64,000 nt of DNA from Allokutzneria sp. A3M-2-11 16 (GCF_024213555.1 NZ_JANAVO010000001.1:3162001-3226000); one strand, 5' to 3'. Shown: positions 16,610-26,100, counted from the first letter of the stretch. Notes: generated by a model from the sequence alone, not told the origin. A program made the numbers and translations.

Positions 16610-17350
16610 CTACTCCCAGCGGAACCAGCGGGCCGCCGCCAGCCCGGCCAGCGCGGTGAAACCGAGCATCACCAGCAGGTGCAGCGGCTGCGGCCACGCG
16701 CCCGACCAGGCGTCCTTGATCGCCTGGCTGCCCGCACCGAGCGGACTGAACGAGGCGATCCCGCGCAGGAACTCCGGCATCACCGGGCCCGGCGTCCACA
16801 GTCCGGCGAGGAAGGCCACCGGGAAGAACAGCAGCGAACCGATCCCGGAGGCGAGGCGTCCGGTCCTGGCCAGCGCGGCGATCAGCAGGCCGATCGCGAA
16901 CACCGAGGTCGTCGCCAGCACCACGGCGATCGCGAAACCGAGCGCGTTCGCGGGCAACGGCAGGTCGAACGCGGTCGCGCCGACCACCAGCAGCAGGGCG
17001 ACCGAGACCAGCGCCATCAGCAGGTGCGACACCACCTGCGCGGTCAGCAGGAACCCCGGCCGGACCGGCGTGGTGGCCAGCCGACGCAGCACCCCCTTCT
17101 CCCGGTAGGAGGCGAGGATCGTCGGCAGCGAGCTCAGCGCCAGCATCGCCAGTGACGTCGCGATCAGCGCGGGCGCGTACACGTCGATGAAGCGCTCCCC
17201 GCCGAAATCCGGGCTGGGCGCTGCGAAGGACGGGATCGATCCGAAGATCACCAGCAGCAGTGGCGGCAACGCGATGCCGAAGAAGATCGTCATCGGCTCC
17301 CGCAGGAAGAGGCGGAGCTCGACCGAGGTGATGCGGGCCAGGCGGTTCAT
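16610..17350 (-). CDS. ABC-2 type transporter permease
   Basis: 246 residues from ATG 17350 (GGGAGAG six bases upstream). Six hydrophobic segments; the conserved ABC-2 loop SYREKGVLRRLATTPVRPGFLL and the C-terminal FFPVAFLAGLWTPG then FSPLGAGSQAIKDAW are characteristic of drug/lipid exporters of the DrrB/NatB type. It lies 18 bases after the ATPase gene and forms an exporter with it. Substrate unknown; such pairs often export antibiotics, lipids or peptides. Confidence 0.9.
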   Translation of the reverse strand: MNRLARITSVELRLFLREPMTIFFGIALPPLLLVIFGSIPSFAAPSPDFGGERFIDVYAPALIATSLAMLALSSLPTILASYREKGVLRRLATTPVRPGFLLTAQVVSHLLMALVSVALLLVVGATAFDLPLPANALGFAIAVVLATTSVFAIGLLIAALARTGRLASGIGSLLFFPVAFLAGLWTPGPVMPEFLRGIASFSPLGAGSQAIKDAWSGAWPQPLHLLVMLGFTALAGLAAARWFRWE

Positions 17351-17368
17351 CGTCATCTCTCCCGTTTC

Positions 17369-18277
17369 TCAGCCGGCCAGCTGGTGGCCGGTCAGCGCCA
17401 GGAAGGCGTCGTCGAGGGTGGTGTGCTCGGTGCGCAGGTCGGCCGCGGTGATCCCGGCCGCCCCGAGCGCCGCGGAGACCTGGGCGAGCAGGTCCCCCGT
17501 TCCGGTGACCTGCACCTGAGGTCCGGTCCTGCGCACGCCGGTCACGCAGGGGAGCGCGGTCAGCACCGCGGGGTCGAACGGTCCGGCGACCCGGAAGCGC
17601 AGCCGAGCCCCGCTGTCCACTCGCGCGATCAGCCCGGTCGGGCTGTCGGTGGCGACCACGCGTCCGGCGTCGATCAGCGAGAGCCGGTCGCAGAGGTACT
17701 CGGCCTCTTCCATGAAGTGCGTGACCAGCAGGACGGTGACGCCACGGTCCCGAATCCGCTGGATCACCTCCCAGGTGTCCCGGCGGGCCTGCGGGTCGAG
17801 CCCGGTGGTCAGCTCGTCGAGCACGGCGACCTCCGGGTTGCCGATCAGCGCGAGCGCGATGGACAACCGCTGCTTCTGCCCGCCGGAGAGCTTGCGGAAC
17901 GCGGTGCCGACCTTGTCCGCGATGCCGAGCTGGTCCACCAGCTCCCGCCAGTCGACGGGATCGGGGTAGAAGGAGCTGTAGAGCTCCAGGGCCTCGCGCA
18001 CCCGCATCCGTTCCGGCAGTTCGCTCTGCTGCAGCTGCACACCGACCCTGGTGCGGAGGCGGTCGCGGTCCCGGATCGGGTCCAGGCCCAGCACGGAGAT
18101 CGTGCCGCCGTCGGGCTTGCGCAGCCCGATCACGGACTCCACCGTGGTGGTCTTGCCCGCCCCGTTCGGGCCGAGGATGCCGAAGATCTCGCCTCGCTCG
18201 ACGCTGAACGACACGTCGTGGACGGCGACCTTGCCGGGATAGCGCTTGTGCAGGTTGGTGACCTCGATGACCGGCAT
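17369..18277 (-). CDS. ABC transporter ATP-binding protein (ABC-2 exporter)
   Basis: 302 residues. Walker A GILGPNGAGKTTTVESVIGL, Q loop VQLQQSELPERM, signature KLSGGQKQRLSIALAL, Walker B VAVLDELTTGLDPQ and switch His in LLVTHFMEEAE are all intact. The ~80-residue C-terminal extension (GARLRFRVAG.. to LTGHQLAG) with the final LDDAFLALTGH motif is typical of DrrA-like ATPases. It energises export through the downstream permease. The pair is divergent from the histidine kinase gene at 18475, so the kinase/regulator pair may control it, as is common for such neighbours. Confidence 0.93.
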   Translation of the reverse strand: MPVIEVTNLHKRYPGKVAVHDVSFSVERGEIFGILGPNGAGKTTTVESVIGLRKPDGGTISVLGLDPIRDRDRLRTRVGVQLQQSELPERMRVREALELYSSFYPDPVDWRELVDQLGIADKVGTAFRKLSGGQKQRLSIALALIGNPEVAVLDELTTGLDPQARRDTWEVIQRIRDRGVTVLLVTHFMEEAEYLCDRLSLIDAGRVVATDSPTGLIARVDSGARLRFRVAGPFDPAVLTALPCVTGVRRTGPQVQVTGTGDLLAQVSAALGAAGITAADLRTEHTTLDDAFLALTGHQLAG

Positions 18278-18474
18278 CTCGCCCGCCTTTCCGACTGTGG
18301 TGCGGTGACGGGGAAAACGCTATGGACGGCGGGCTCCGGCCAGAATCCGTCTGGCTCCCGAACGGGGGTGGGCCTAGCACCACCGCCATCGGGGAGCTCG
18401 GCGGAATGCGTTCGCGCGGGCCGGGGCCGCAGACTGTCCGCGTTGTCGTTCACCTCGGTCGTCAGGAGCAGGGC

Positions 18475-20478
18475 ATGGTGCGCAGGTACACCCTCGCGAT
18501 GGCGCGGGGCGTCGTCTTCGCGGGGCTCGCGGTGGTGGGGCTGCTCACGTGGGCGCTGGTGCTGCTCGCCCTCGTTCCGGTCTTCGTCGGCCTGGTCTTC
18601 ACGCACATGCACGTCGTCGAGTGGACGAGGCCCCTGCCGAGGCTCGTGCGCCGCCTCTGCGGACGATGGTCCACAGTGGACATACCAGATCCGTACCGCC
18701 CGGCACCGGAACCGGTGCAACCCGAGGAGGACGGGTGGTACCGCGACGGCGACATGTTGTACAAGCGCGGTTGGTGGCTGAACTACCAGCGCCGGTTCAC
18801 CTGGATCTCCGATGACCCCGCGACCTGGCGGGACCACCTGTGGATGCTGGTCAACGGGATCGTCGGCACCGTGCTCGGCCTGCTGCCCGCTGCGGCGTTC
18901 GGCTACGGCCTGCTCGGGTTCCTCGCGCCCTGGCAGCCGATCGGAATCACTTGGTACGCAGGCGTTTCCCTGAGCTTGGCGCCCGTGATCGGCCTACTGG
19001 TCATGACGTTCGGAGTGCTCTCCGCGCCGCACCTGCTGGTCGCACAGGGCCGGTGGAACCGCCTGCTGCTCGCGCAGCGCCGTCCGCGCGGCCCGAAGTC
19101 CAGGCCGCGTGTCTGGCTGGGGAACCGGCTGCGCACCATCGGCTACGGGGCAGCCGTCGCGGCGTTCGGTGCGCTGGGGCTGGTGCTGTTCCTCGCTCAC
19201 CTCCTCGTCTTCGTCGTCTCTCTGTTCACCGGGCTGCAGACTCTGGTGTGGCCACCCCTGGTCGAGGCGGGCCGCTCGCTGCCCAACCTCGCCCGCGCCC
19301 GGGTGAAGGACCTGCTCGGCGAGGAGATCCCGGACCCCTATCTGCCCGAGCCCGTCCTGCCTCGCCCCCGCCCGGACGGCAAGTACCAGGCCGGGCGCTC
19401 CCTGTACCGCACCGCGGGCCCGGTGATCCGGTACGAGCGGTGGAAATGGGTGATGTCCGACCGGGCCACCTGGCGGGACCTCGCCTGGATGGCGCTGAAC
19501 ACGGTGGTGAGTCTGCTGCCGTTCCTCCCCGCGGTGCTGGCGTGCATCGGCACGTTCGGCTGGGTGTTCCCGTGGTTCTGGGAGCCGCTGATCGCCTCCT
19601 TCCTCGGCGAGCCGGTGAAGTCCGGCTACGCCCTCGCCGATCTGCTGCTGCCGAAGGCCACCGTGCTCGGCCCGCTGCCCGGCGTCTTCGAGCCGGTGTT
19701 CGGCGTGCTGCTGACCGTGCTCGCGTTCGTCGTCACCCCGCGGCTGCTCCAGGCCTACGCGAAGTGGAACCGGCTACTGCTCGCGCCCACCCAGGCGGCC
19801 CTGCTCGCCAAGCGGGTCGAGGCACTGACCGAGTCCCGGGCCGAAGCCTCCGACGCCCAGGCCGCCGAGCTGCGCCGCATTGAGCGCGACCTGCACGACG
19901 GAGCCCAGGCCCGCCTGGTCGCGATGGGCCTGAAGCTCGGTGCGGCCGAGGCGTTGATCGAACGAGACCCCGCCGCGGCCAAGGCTTTGGTCGCCCAGGT
20001 CCGCGAGGCGTCCTCGGTGGCCCTGCGCGAACTCCGCGACCTCGTGCGCGGCATTCACCCACCGGTGCTGGCCGAACGCGGCCTCGTCGACGCGGTCCGT
20101 GCCCTGGCGCTGGACAGCGCGCTCGACGTGGAGGTCGCGGGTGTCCTGCGCGGGCGACCCGAGGCACCGGTGGAGTCCGCCGCGTACTTCGGCGTGTCCG
20201 AGGTGCTGGCCAACGCCGCCAAGCACGCCGAAGCCGCCCGCGTGTCGATCGAGCTGGACCACGACGGCGAACGGCTGCGAATCGTCGCCACCGACGACGG
20301 GCGCGGCGGCGCGGACCCGGGCCAGGGCAGCGGCCTGCGCGGCATCGAGCGCCGGTTCGCGACCTTCGACGGTACGTTCACCGTCGACAGCCCGGTGGGC
20401 GGGCCGACCAAGGTGATCATGGAGTTGCCGTGCGTGTTGTCCTCGCCGAAGACCTCTACCTCCTTCGAGACGGCCTGA
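18475..20478 (+). CDS. Sensor histidine kinase with duplicated membrane sensor domain
   Basis: 667 residues from ATG 18475 (AGGAGCAGGG upstream). After a first helix pair there are two similar modules: DPATWRDHLWMLVNGIVGTV (~120) and RATWRDLAWMALNTVVSLLP (~345), each followed by membrane helices and each preceded by a DPY(R/L)P-type linker, so the sensor is an internal duplication. The HisKA_3 box is ELRRIERDLHDGAQARLVAM (His ~475) and the ATPase has SEVLANAAKHAEA and TDDGRGGADPGQGSGLRGI. The 3' end overlaps its response regulator by 49 bases. Divergent ABC exporter genes suggest envelope-stress or drug sensing, as in related systems. Confidence 0.9.
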   Translation: MVRRYTLAMARGVVFAGLAVVGLLTWALVLLALVPVFVGLVFTHMHVVEWTRPLPRLVRRLCGRWSTVDIPDPYRPAPEPVQPEEDGWYRDGDMLYKRGWWLNYQRRFTWISDDPATWRDHLWMLVNGIVGTVLGLLPAAAFGYGLLGFLAPWQPIGITWYAGVSLSLAPVIGLLVMTFGVLSAPHLLVAQGRWNRLLLAQRRPRGPKSRPRVWLGNRLRTIGYGAAVAAFGALGLVLFLAHLLVFVVSLFTGLQTLVWPPLVEAGRSLPNLARARVKDLLGEEIPDPYLPEPVLPRPRPDGKYQAGRSLYRTAGPVIRYERWKWVMSDRATWRDLAWMALNTVVSLLPFLPAVLACIGTFGWVFPWFWEPLIASFLGEPVKSGYALADLLLPKATVLGPLPGVFEPVFGVLLTVLAFVVTPRLLQAYAKWNRLLLAPTQAALLAKRVEALTESRAEASDAQAAELRRIERDLHDGAQARLVAMGLKLGAAEALIERDPAAAKALVAQVREASSVALRELRDLVRGIHPPVLAERGLVDAVRALALDSALDVEVAGVLRGRPEAPVESAAYFGVSEVLANAAKHAEAARVSIELDHDGERLRIVATDDGRGGADPGQGSGLRGIERRFATFDGTFTVDSPVGGPTKVIMELPCVLSSPKTSTSFETA

Positions 20479-21104
20479 CGCACCTGTTGCAGGCGCACGG
20501 TTTCGAGATCGTGGCGGCGGTGGAGAGCGGCCCGGAGCTCCAGCACGCGCTCACCGAACACCGGCCGGACGTGGCCGTCGTCGACGTCCGGCTGCCACCG
20601 ACGTTCACCGACGAGGGCCTCCAGGCGGCGCTGTCCGCCCGCCGCGCGGTGCCCGGCCTGCCGGTGCTCGTGTTGTCCCAGCACGTGGAGCAGCTCTACG
20701 CCAGGGAGTTGCTCGCCGACGGCACGGGCGCCATCGGATACCTGTTGAAGGACAGGGTTTTCAACGCCGAGCAGTTCGTCGACGCCGTCCGCCGCGTCGC
20801 CGGTGGTGGCACGGTGATGGACCCCGAGGTCATCTCGAAGTTGCTGGCCAGCAACGCCCGCGACGAACCTCTCGGCAAGCTGACCGAGCGCGAGCGGGAG
20901 GTGCTGGAGCTGATGGCCGAGGGCCGGTCCAACGCCGCCATCGCGCAGCGGTTGTTCATCAGTGAGGGCGCCATCGGCAAGCACACCGCGAGCATCTTCA
21001 CCAAGCTCGGCCTGGCACCGTCCGATGACGACAACCGACGCGTCCTGGCGGTCCTCGCCTACCTGAACGGCACCGCGGCGCACCGCACCGGAGGAGACGC
21101 ATGA
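20430..21104 (+). CDS. NarL/LuxR-family response regulator
   Basis: 224 residues from GTG 20430, inside the end of the kinase gene. Receiver: VVLAEDLYLLRDGL, phosphoacceptor in VAVVDVRLPPTFTDEG, Ser in VLVLSQHVEQ and Lys in YLLKDRVF. HTH: LTEREREVLELMAEGRSNAA then SEGAIGKHTASIFTKLGL. The PPTFTDEG extension after the Asp is shared with its paralogue at 23257. Its stop overlaps the SDR start as ATGA, so regulator and SDR are translationally coupled. Confidence 0.93.
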   Translation: MRVVLAEDLYLLRDGLTHLLQAHGFEIVAAVESGPELQHALTEHRPDVAVVDVRLPPTFTDEGLQAALSARRAVPGLPVLVLSQHVEQLYARELLADGTGAIGYLLKDRVFNAEQFVDAVRRVAGGGTVMDPEVISKLLASNARDEPLGKLTEREREVLELMAEGRSNAAIAQRLFISEGAIGKHTASIFTKLGLAPSDDDNRRVLAVLAYLNGTAAHRTGGDA

Positions 21105-21868
21105 TCAACCCGCGACCGGTCGCCCTGGTCACCGGAGCGAGCCGGGGCATCGGCGCGGCCATCGCCCGCGACCTCGGCTCCCGCGGGCACCACGTGGTGG
21201 TCAACTACCGGAGCAACGCGGAGGCGGCCGAAGCCACCGTGCGCGCCATCGTCGACGCCGGTGGCACCGCCCAGGCGATCGCGGCCGACGTCCGGGACGC
21301 CGATCAGGTCAAGGTGCTGGTGGAGACCGTGCTCAGCGCCACCGGCCGGATCGACGCGCTGGTGTGCAACGCCAATGTCCAACCGCCATTCGCAGACCTC
21401 CAATCGTTGCCGTGGCAGGTGTTCCTGGACAAGGTGGGCGGCGAACTGGCCTGTGCCTTCCACATCACCCAGCAGGTGCTCCCCGCCATGCGAGACCGCG
21501 GACGCGGTCGGATCGTGTACATCTCCAGCAGTGTCACCGGAAAAGCCGCGCCCGCCCTACTCGCGCACGGAACCGCCAAGACCGCGCTGGAGGCGTTGAT
21601 GCGTAACGTCGCTGCAGACGCGGGACGAGCGGGCATCACGGTGAACGCGGTCGCGCCCGCGGCCGTCGACACCGAGGCCACCACCGCCGTGCTGTCCCCG
21701 GCCTACCGCGAACACCTCGCGAGCAGGTCGGTGCTCGGTCGCGTGATGGAGCCGGACGACATCGCCCGCGTCGTCGGGCTCGTCCTCGATGACGGCTTCG
21801 CCGCGGTGACCGGCCAGATCATCCGCGTGGACGCCGGGTTCGAAGTGCTCGCGCCCTCAGCGGTCTAG
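21101..21868 (+). CDS. SDR-family oxidoreductase with His in place of catalytic Tyr
   Basis: 255 residues. TGASRGIGAAIARDL (11-25) is the NAD(P)-binding TGxxxGxG motif, VCNANVQPP replaces the usual NNAG, and IVYISSSVTG supplies the catalytic Ser (142-144). At the catalytic position the sequence is LLAHGTAKTALEAL: His156 and Lys160 stand as HxxxK where YxxxK is expected. The rest (GITVNAVAPAAVDTEATT; VTGQIIRVDAG) is FabG-like. It may use another substrate chemistry or have lost activity. ATGA overlap with the response regulator gene is unusual for a metabolic enzyme and implies co-expression with the sensory system. Confidence 0.88.
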   Translation: MINPRPVALVTGASRGIGAAIARDLGSRGHHVVVNYRSNAEAAEATVRAIVDAGGTAQAIAADVRDADQVKVLVETVLSATGRIDALVCNANVQPPFADLQSLPWQVFLDKVGGELACAFHITQQVLPAMRDRGRGRIVYISSSVTGKAAPALLAHGTAKTALEALMRNVAADAGRAGITVNAVAPAAVDTEATTAVLSPAYREHLASRSVLGRVMEPDDIARVVGLVLDDGFAAVTGQIIRVDAGFEVLAPSAV

Positions 21869-22048
21869 CGTTCGAACCTCCACGGACCATGGAGTTCTCC
21901 CTGCTGCGAGCGGGGATCATCGTCGCGGTGGCGTAGGTGGTGCTCGACCGCCTCGAAGGCTCGCGGTCGAGGTGCCGGGCACGGTGGTGCCGAACATGGC
22001 CTCACTGTTGGGGAAGCAGTGGAACCCGGGCTCGGTTAGCCTCGCCCT

Positions 22049-23266
22049 GTGGGGGCTGATTCGGCGTGGCGGAGGGCGAAGCCCGAGGGGGTTCGCGCCT
22101 GGGGAGCAGTGACCCTCGGTGTCCTGTTCGGACTGCCGATGGCCTTGGTAGACCTCGGATTCCTGCTGTGGGCCGGCCTCGTGTCCTCGCCGGGACTCGT
22201 GTGGCCGGTCCTTCGACGCTCGTCCCGCCCGATGGTTCTTGTCCAGGCATGTGCGCTGGTGCGGATGGAACGCCGACGCCTCGTGCGGTGGTGCGGCGCC
22301 GAACCCGGCAGGGACAACGATGGGCGTCGCGCCCTGCGGTACCTCGCCGCGCGTGCCCCGATCGGCCTGCTCGGAGGCCTCGTCGTCTTTGTCGGATTCT
22401 GGTACGGCGTCAGTTTTCTTGCCGTGTACCTCTACGTTCCGCCGGGGTCCCTGCTGGAAGGCACACGGGGGTGGGCCATCCAGGCCGACCCGACCGATTC
22501 CCACAATGAGTTCTACATGGTCGCGTTGACGGTGCTGGGCCTGATCGGCCTGTACGTCACGGCGCTGTTCACCTTCGCTCAGGCCGCCGTCGAACGCTGG
22601 TTGCTGCGCAGCCTGCTCGGTCCGAGCGCGGTCGAGGTGCTGGAGCGCAGGGTCACCCAGCTCTCGGTGAGCCGGGCCGAGATGGTGACAGCGATCAACG
22701 ACGAGCGCCGCCGGATCGAGCGGGACCTGCACGACGGCATCCAGCAGCGACTCGTCGCGCTGGGCATGCTGCTGGGCAGGGCCCGCAGGGGGACGGACCC
22801 GGACATGGCGCAGGAGTTGCTCCGCCAGGCGCACGAGGAGTCGCAGCAGGCGTTGACCGACCTGCGCGAGGTGGCGTGGCGGGTGTACCCGAGCGCCCTC
22901 GACGATCTGGGACTCGCCGAGGTGCTCGCGGCACTGGTCGAACGCTCCGAGGTCCCCGTGCGGTTGCACTACCGGTTGGAGGAACGCCTCGCTTCGCCGG
23001 TCGAGGCGGTCGTGTACTTCGTCGTGTTCGAGGCGGTGACCAATGCGGTGAAGCATTCGGGTGCCTCCTGCGTTGAGGTCCACATTGGACGGATCGGGGA
23101 CGAGATCGTGGTCATCGTCGGCGACGACGGACGGGGTGGTGCCGATCCGGCCGGGCACGGGCTGAGCGGCCTCGCCGGCCGGGTCGCCGCGCTGGACGGA
23201 GAGTTCGTGCTGAGCAGTCCCGCCGGGGGACCGACGGAGATCCGGGTGATGCTGCCGTGCGGGTGA
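22049..23266 (+). CDS. Sensor histidine kinase (NarL-type partner)
   Basis: 405 residues from GTG 22049. A TAGCCT hexamer 14-9 bases before the GTG and no ribosome site suggest a leaderless transcript. Four membrane helices in the first ~190 residues flank a short extracytoplasmic loop (YVPPGSLLEGTRGWAIQADP). HisKA_3 box: ERRRIERDLHDGIQQRLVAL. ATPase: FEAVTNAVKHSGA, GDDGRGGADPAGHGLSGLAG. It is closely related to the C-terminal half of the kinase at 18475 but has an unrelated membrane part. It overlaps its regulator by 10 bases. Confidence 0.9.
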   Translation: MGADSAWRRAKPEGVRAWGAVTLGVLFGLPMALVDLGFLLWAGLVSSPGLVWPVLRRSSRPMVLVQACALVRMERRRLVRWCGAEPGRDNDGRRALRYLAARAPIGLLGGLVVFVGFWYGVSFLAVYLYVPPGSLLEGTRGWAIQADPTDSHNEFYMVALTVLGLIGLYVTALFTFAQAAVERWLLRSLLGPSAVEVLERRVTQLSVSRAEMVTAINDERRRIERDLHDGIQQRLVALGMLLGRARRGTDPDMAQELLRQAHEESQQALTDLREVAWRVYPSALDDLGLAEVLAALVERSEVPVRLHYRLEERLASPVEAVVYFVVFEAVTNAVKHSGASCVEVHIGRIGDEIVVIVGDDGRGGADPAGHGLSGLAGRVAALDGEFVLSSPAGGPTEIRVMLPCG

Positions 23267-23901
23267 TCCTCGCCGAGGACTCGGCGTTGTTGCGGGAAGG
23301 ACTGGTCCGGCTGCTGGCCGAGGAGGGCCACGAGGTGCTGGCCGCGGTCGGTGACGCTGCCGAGCTTCTGGCCTACGTGCGGCGGCAACAGCCGGATGTC
23401 GTCGTGGTGGACGTCCGGATGCCACCGACGCACACGGACGAGGGACTGCGCGCCGCACTGGAGATCCGGCGCACCTGGCCCGAAGTGGGTGTTCTGGTGT
23501 TGTCGCAGTACGTGGAGAAGCGGTACGCCACCGAGCTGCTCAGCACCGACTCCGAGGGGGTCGGGTACCTGCTCAAGGACCGGGTGGTCCAGGTGGGCGA
23601 GTTCCTCGACGCACTGCAGCGGGTCGCGGAAGGCGGGGCCGCCTTCGATCCGGAGGTGGTCCGGCAGTTGCTGTCCCGGACCACCCACGTCGATCCGTTG
23701 GCGCGGTTGACGAGTCGGGAACGCGATGTGCTCGGCAGGATGGCCCAGGGACACACCAACAGCACCATCGCCGAACAACTGCACGTGTCCCGGAGTGCCG
23801 TGGAGAAGCACGTCAACGCGATCTTCGAGAAGCTCGACCTGTCGCACACGACCGGCTACAGCCGCCGAGTGCTCGCTGTCCTGCGCTACCTCGGCTCCTG
23901 A
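23257..23901 (+). CDS. NarL/LuxR-family response regulator (paralogue of 20430 gene)
   Basis: 214 residues from GTG 23257. Receiver motifs: VILAEDSALLREGL, VVVVDVRMPPTHTDEG, VLVLSQYVEKRYA, YLLKDRVVQ. HTH: LTSRERDVLGRMAQGHTNST then SRSAVEKHVNAIFEKLDL. It matches the regulator at 20430 almost throughout, including the PPT.TDEG segment, so the two kinase/regulator pairs probably come from a tandem duplication with divergence of the sensor. Its 3' end overlaps the convergent DedA gene by 16 bases. Confidence 0.92.
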   Translation: MRVILAEDSALLREGLVRLLAEEGHEVLAAVGDAAELLAYVRRQQPDVVVVDVRMPPTHTDEGLRAALEIRRTWPEVGVLVLSQYVEKRYATELLSTDSEGVGYLLKDRVVQVGEFLDALQRVAEGGAAFDPEVVRQLLSRTTHVDPLARLTSRERDVLGRMAQGHTNSTIAEQLHVSRSAVEKHVNAIFEKLDLSHTTGYSRRVLAVLRYLGS

Positions 23902-24551
23902 ACCCGTCGGCGTTTCGCCACCCTGGTCACCACGAACCAGATCACCGCCAGGACGACGGCCGCGGCCACCCCCTTCGACAGCACACCCGCGTACTGCTCG
24001 ACCAACCCCCAGTTCTCGCCGAGGGTGTACCCGGCCAGCACGAACGCGGTGTTCCACACCAGGCTGCCGAGGGTGGTGAAGAACAGGAACGTCGGGATCC
24101 GCATCCGTTCGACACCCGCGGGTACCGAGATGAAGCTGCGGAAGATCGGGATCATCCGGCCGAAGAACACCGCCTTCACCCCGTGCCGGGCGAACCACGC
24201 CTCGGTCCGGTCGATGTCCGCGACCTTCACGAGCGGTAGCTTCGCGGCGATCGCCCGGGTGCGCTCCCGGCCGAGCAGGGCCCCGACCGCGTAGAGGATC
24301 ATCGCGCCGACCACCGATCCGAGCGTGGTCCACAGGATCGCGCCCACCAGGCTGAGGCTTCCCTTGCTCGCCGTGAAGCCCGCGAGCGGGAGGATCACCT
24401 CGCTGGGCAGGGGCGGGAACAGGTTCTCCAGGGCGATGGCGAGCCCCGCGCCGGGCCCTCCCAACGCCTCCATGAGCCCGATGGCCCAGCCGGTGATGCC
24501 GCCGGGTTCGGTGCCGGTTGCCAGATTCATGACTTCGTCGATCACGTCCAC
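23886..24551 (-). CDS. DedA-family membrane protein
   Basis: 221 residues from GTG 24551 (ATG 24530 is an alternative). ENLFPPLPSEVILPLAGF, GAILWTTLGSVVGAMILY and FFGRMIPIFRSFISVPAGV are the diagnostic DedA segments, with the E..P and the R..P..R..ISxPAG re-entrant motifs. Four to five membrane helices. DedA proteins act as lipid-carrier (undecaprenyl phosphate/phospholipid) flippases or affect proton-motive force and drug resistance. A basic tail (AKRRRVQEPR) ends the protein. Its end overlaps the convergent response regulator. Confidence 0.92.
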   Translation of the reverse strand: MDVIDEVMNLATGTEPGGITGWAIGLMEALGGPGAGLAIALENLFPPLPSEVILPLAGFTASKGSLSLVGAILWTTLGSVVGAMILYAVGALLGRERTRAIAAKLPLVKVADIDRTEAWFARHGVKAVFFGRMIPIFRSFISVPAGVERMRIPTFLFFTTLGSLVWNTAFVLAGYTLGENWGLVEQYAGVLSKGVAAAVVLAVIWFVVTRVAKRRRVQEPR

Positions 24552-24777
24552 GACGCTAGGAATCCGGCGTCGGCAAGTCGCTGAGGAAGACCAGCCAAAC
24601 CTGGGCTGAAAACCACAGCAGAACATTGAAGAAAACCTCAGTGCGCCCAGTCCGCGCCCCGCCCCAGACTGGCGAGGCCACGACAGACGAGCTGTGCACG
24701 GATCACACAGCCGGTTCTGGGTACCGGGCGAGAAACCAGGACACTGATGTCGGCCGAAGCTGGGAGGGGGTTGATCA

Positions 24778-26100
24778 ATGGGCAAGCGGAACCGGGAAAA
24801 ACGGGCCGCCAAGGCAAAGCAGCGGGCGCAGGCGCACGGCGGCCCGACCCGGTCGCGGCACGACGTGCGCGGCGATGTGTTCGACGAGGAGTTGTACGCG
24901 GAGGCGCAACGGCACTCGTTGCTCGCGGCTGTGCGTGCTGCGGCCCACGCACACGTTCAGATGGGGCCGGATGTGACGGCGGACCGGATGGAGACGCTGA
25001 GCGCCGCGGTTCAGGAAATGGGTGTCCGCAAGGCGTTTCTCCACCTGGATCAGATGTTGCTGACCGAAGTTCGCGAGATGTGGAAACGAGGTTGGCTGCC
25101 GGTCGACGTGTTCCAGCTCGTCCGGCGACGGGTGGGTCGGGAAGCCGCTTCGCTGGCGGTGGACGTCATCGCCGCGGAATGCGCGTGCTACGCCCCCGCC
25201 ACCGTGCATCCGCGGTGGCGGGATCAGCTGACGGAGATCGGCGCCACGGTGTGGTGGGACCGGGCGGAACCGCTGCTGAGCCAGTGGGCACGGCGACACG
25301 GCCACGAACAGACGGCAACGCTCGTGGCTGTCGTCGCCGTCATCGGCGACCTCGCCTTCGCCGGGACGACCACGCCGATCCTGCCGTCGCCGGGCAACGC
25401 GCAGGACAGCCCCGACAGGCGCGCGGGCGTCGACGAGAAGGTGCTCGCGCGGGTGCGTGGGCTGCTCGCCAAGGCCGAGTCCACCGACTATCCCGATGAG
25501 GCCGAGGCACTGTCCGCCAAGGCACAGGAGTTGATGAACCGGCACGCGTTGGACCGGGCTTCGGCTGAGGCCACGGAACGCGCGTCTCCTGTGGTGAACG
25601 CACGGCGGATCTGGTTGGAGAGTCCGTACCTGGCGGAGAAGGCGCACCTGGTCTCGGCGGTGGCCGGCGCCAACCGGTGCCGGTCGGTGCTCGCCGAGAA
25701 GCCGGGATTCCTCACGCTGGTCGGCGACGAGCTGGACCTGGACTCGGCCGAACTGTTGGCGACCTCGCTGTTGGTGCAGGCCAGCAGGGCGATGCTGGCC
25801 GAGCGAAAGGGGACGGGACAGGCCAATACTCGCGCGTTCCGGCAGTCCTTCCTGATCTCCTACGCGGTGCGCATCGGCGAACGACTGCACGCGGTCACCG
25901 ACCTGGACGAGTCGGTTTCCCAAGCACTCGTCCCCGTGTTCGCCGACCGCGAGCGGGCCGTCGCCGACACGATGGACGCCCTGTTCCCGCAGATGCGAGC
26001 GCGTTCCTTCACCGCGCGCGACCAGTCCGGCTGGGTAGCCGGACACGCCGCCGCAGACCGTGCCCGCCTTACCCTGGAACGCGAGGCACTACTCCGTTGA
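24778..26100 (+). CDS. DUF2786 domain-containing protein
   Basis: 440 residues from ATG 24778 behind GGGAGGGGG. The N-terminus is a lysine/arginine-rich tail (GKRNREKRAAKAKQRAQA) that could bind nucleic acid. The middle region is helical. At ~222-265, VDEKVLARVRGLLAKAESTD then DEAEALSAKAQELMNRHAL is the DUF2786 helical domain. The C-terminal half (IWLESPYLAEKAHLVSAVAG; LVGDELDLDSAELLATSLLV) is the region commonly paired with DUF2786 in actinobacteria. Function is unknown; DUF2786 also occurs in phage and mobile-element proteins. Single gene with ~225 bases of upstream sequence. Confidence 0.85.
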   Translation: MGKRNREKRAAKAKQRAQAHGGPTRSRHDVRGDVFDEELYAEAQRHSLLAAVRAAAHAHVQMGPDVTADRMETLSAAVQEMGVRKAFLHLDQMLLTEVREMWKRGWLPVDVFQLVRRRVGREAASLAVDVIAAECACYAPATVHPRWRDQLTEIGATVWWDRAEPLLSQWARRHGHEQTATLVAVVAVIGDLAFAGTTTPILPSPGNAQDSPDRRAGVDEKVLARVRGLLAKAESTDYPDEAEALSAKAQELMNRHALDRASAEATERASPVVNARRIWLESPYLAEKAHLVSAVAGANRCRSVLAEKPGFLTLVGDELDLDSAELLATSLLVQASRAMLAERKGTGQANTRAFRQSFLISYAVRIGERLHAVTDLDESVSQALVPVFADRERAVADTMDALFPQMRARSFTARDQSGWVAGHAAADRARLTLEREALLR

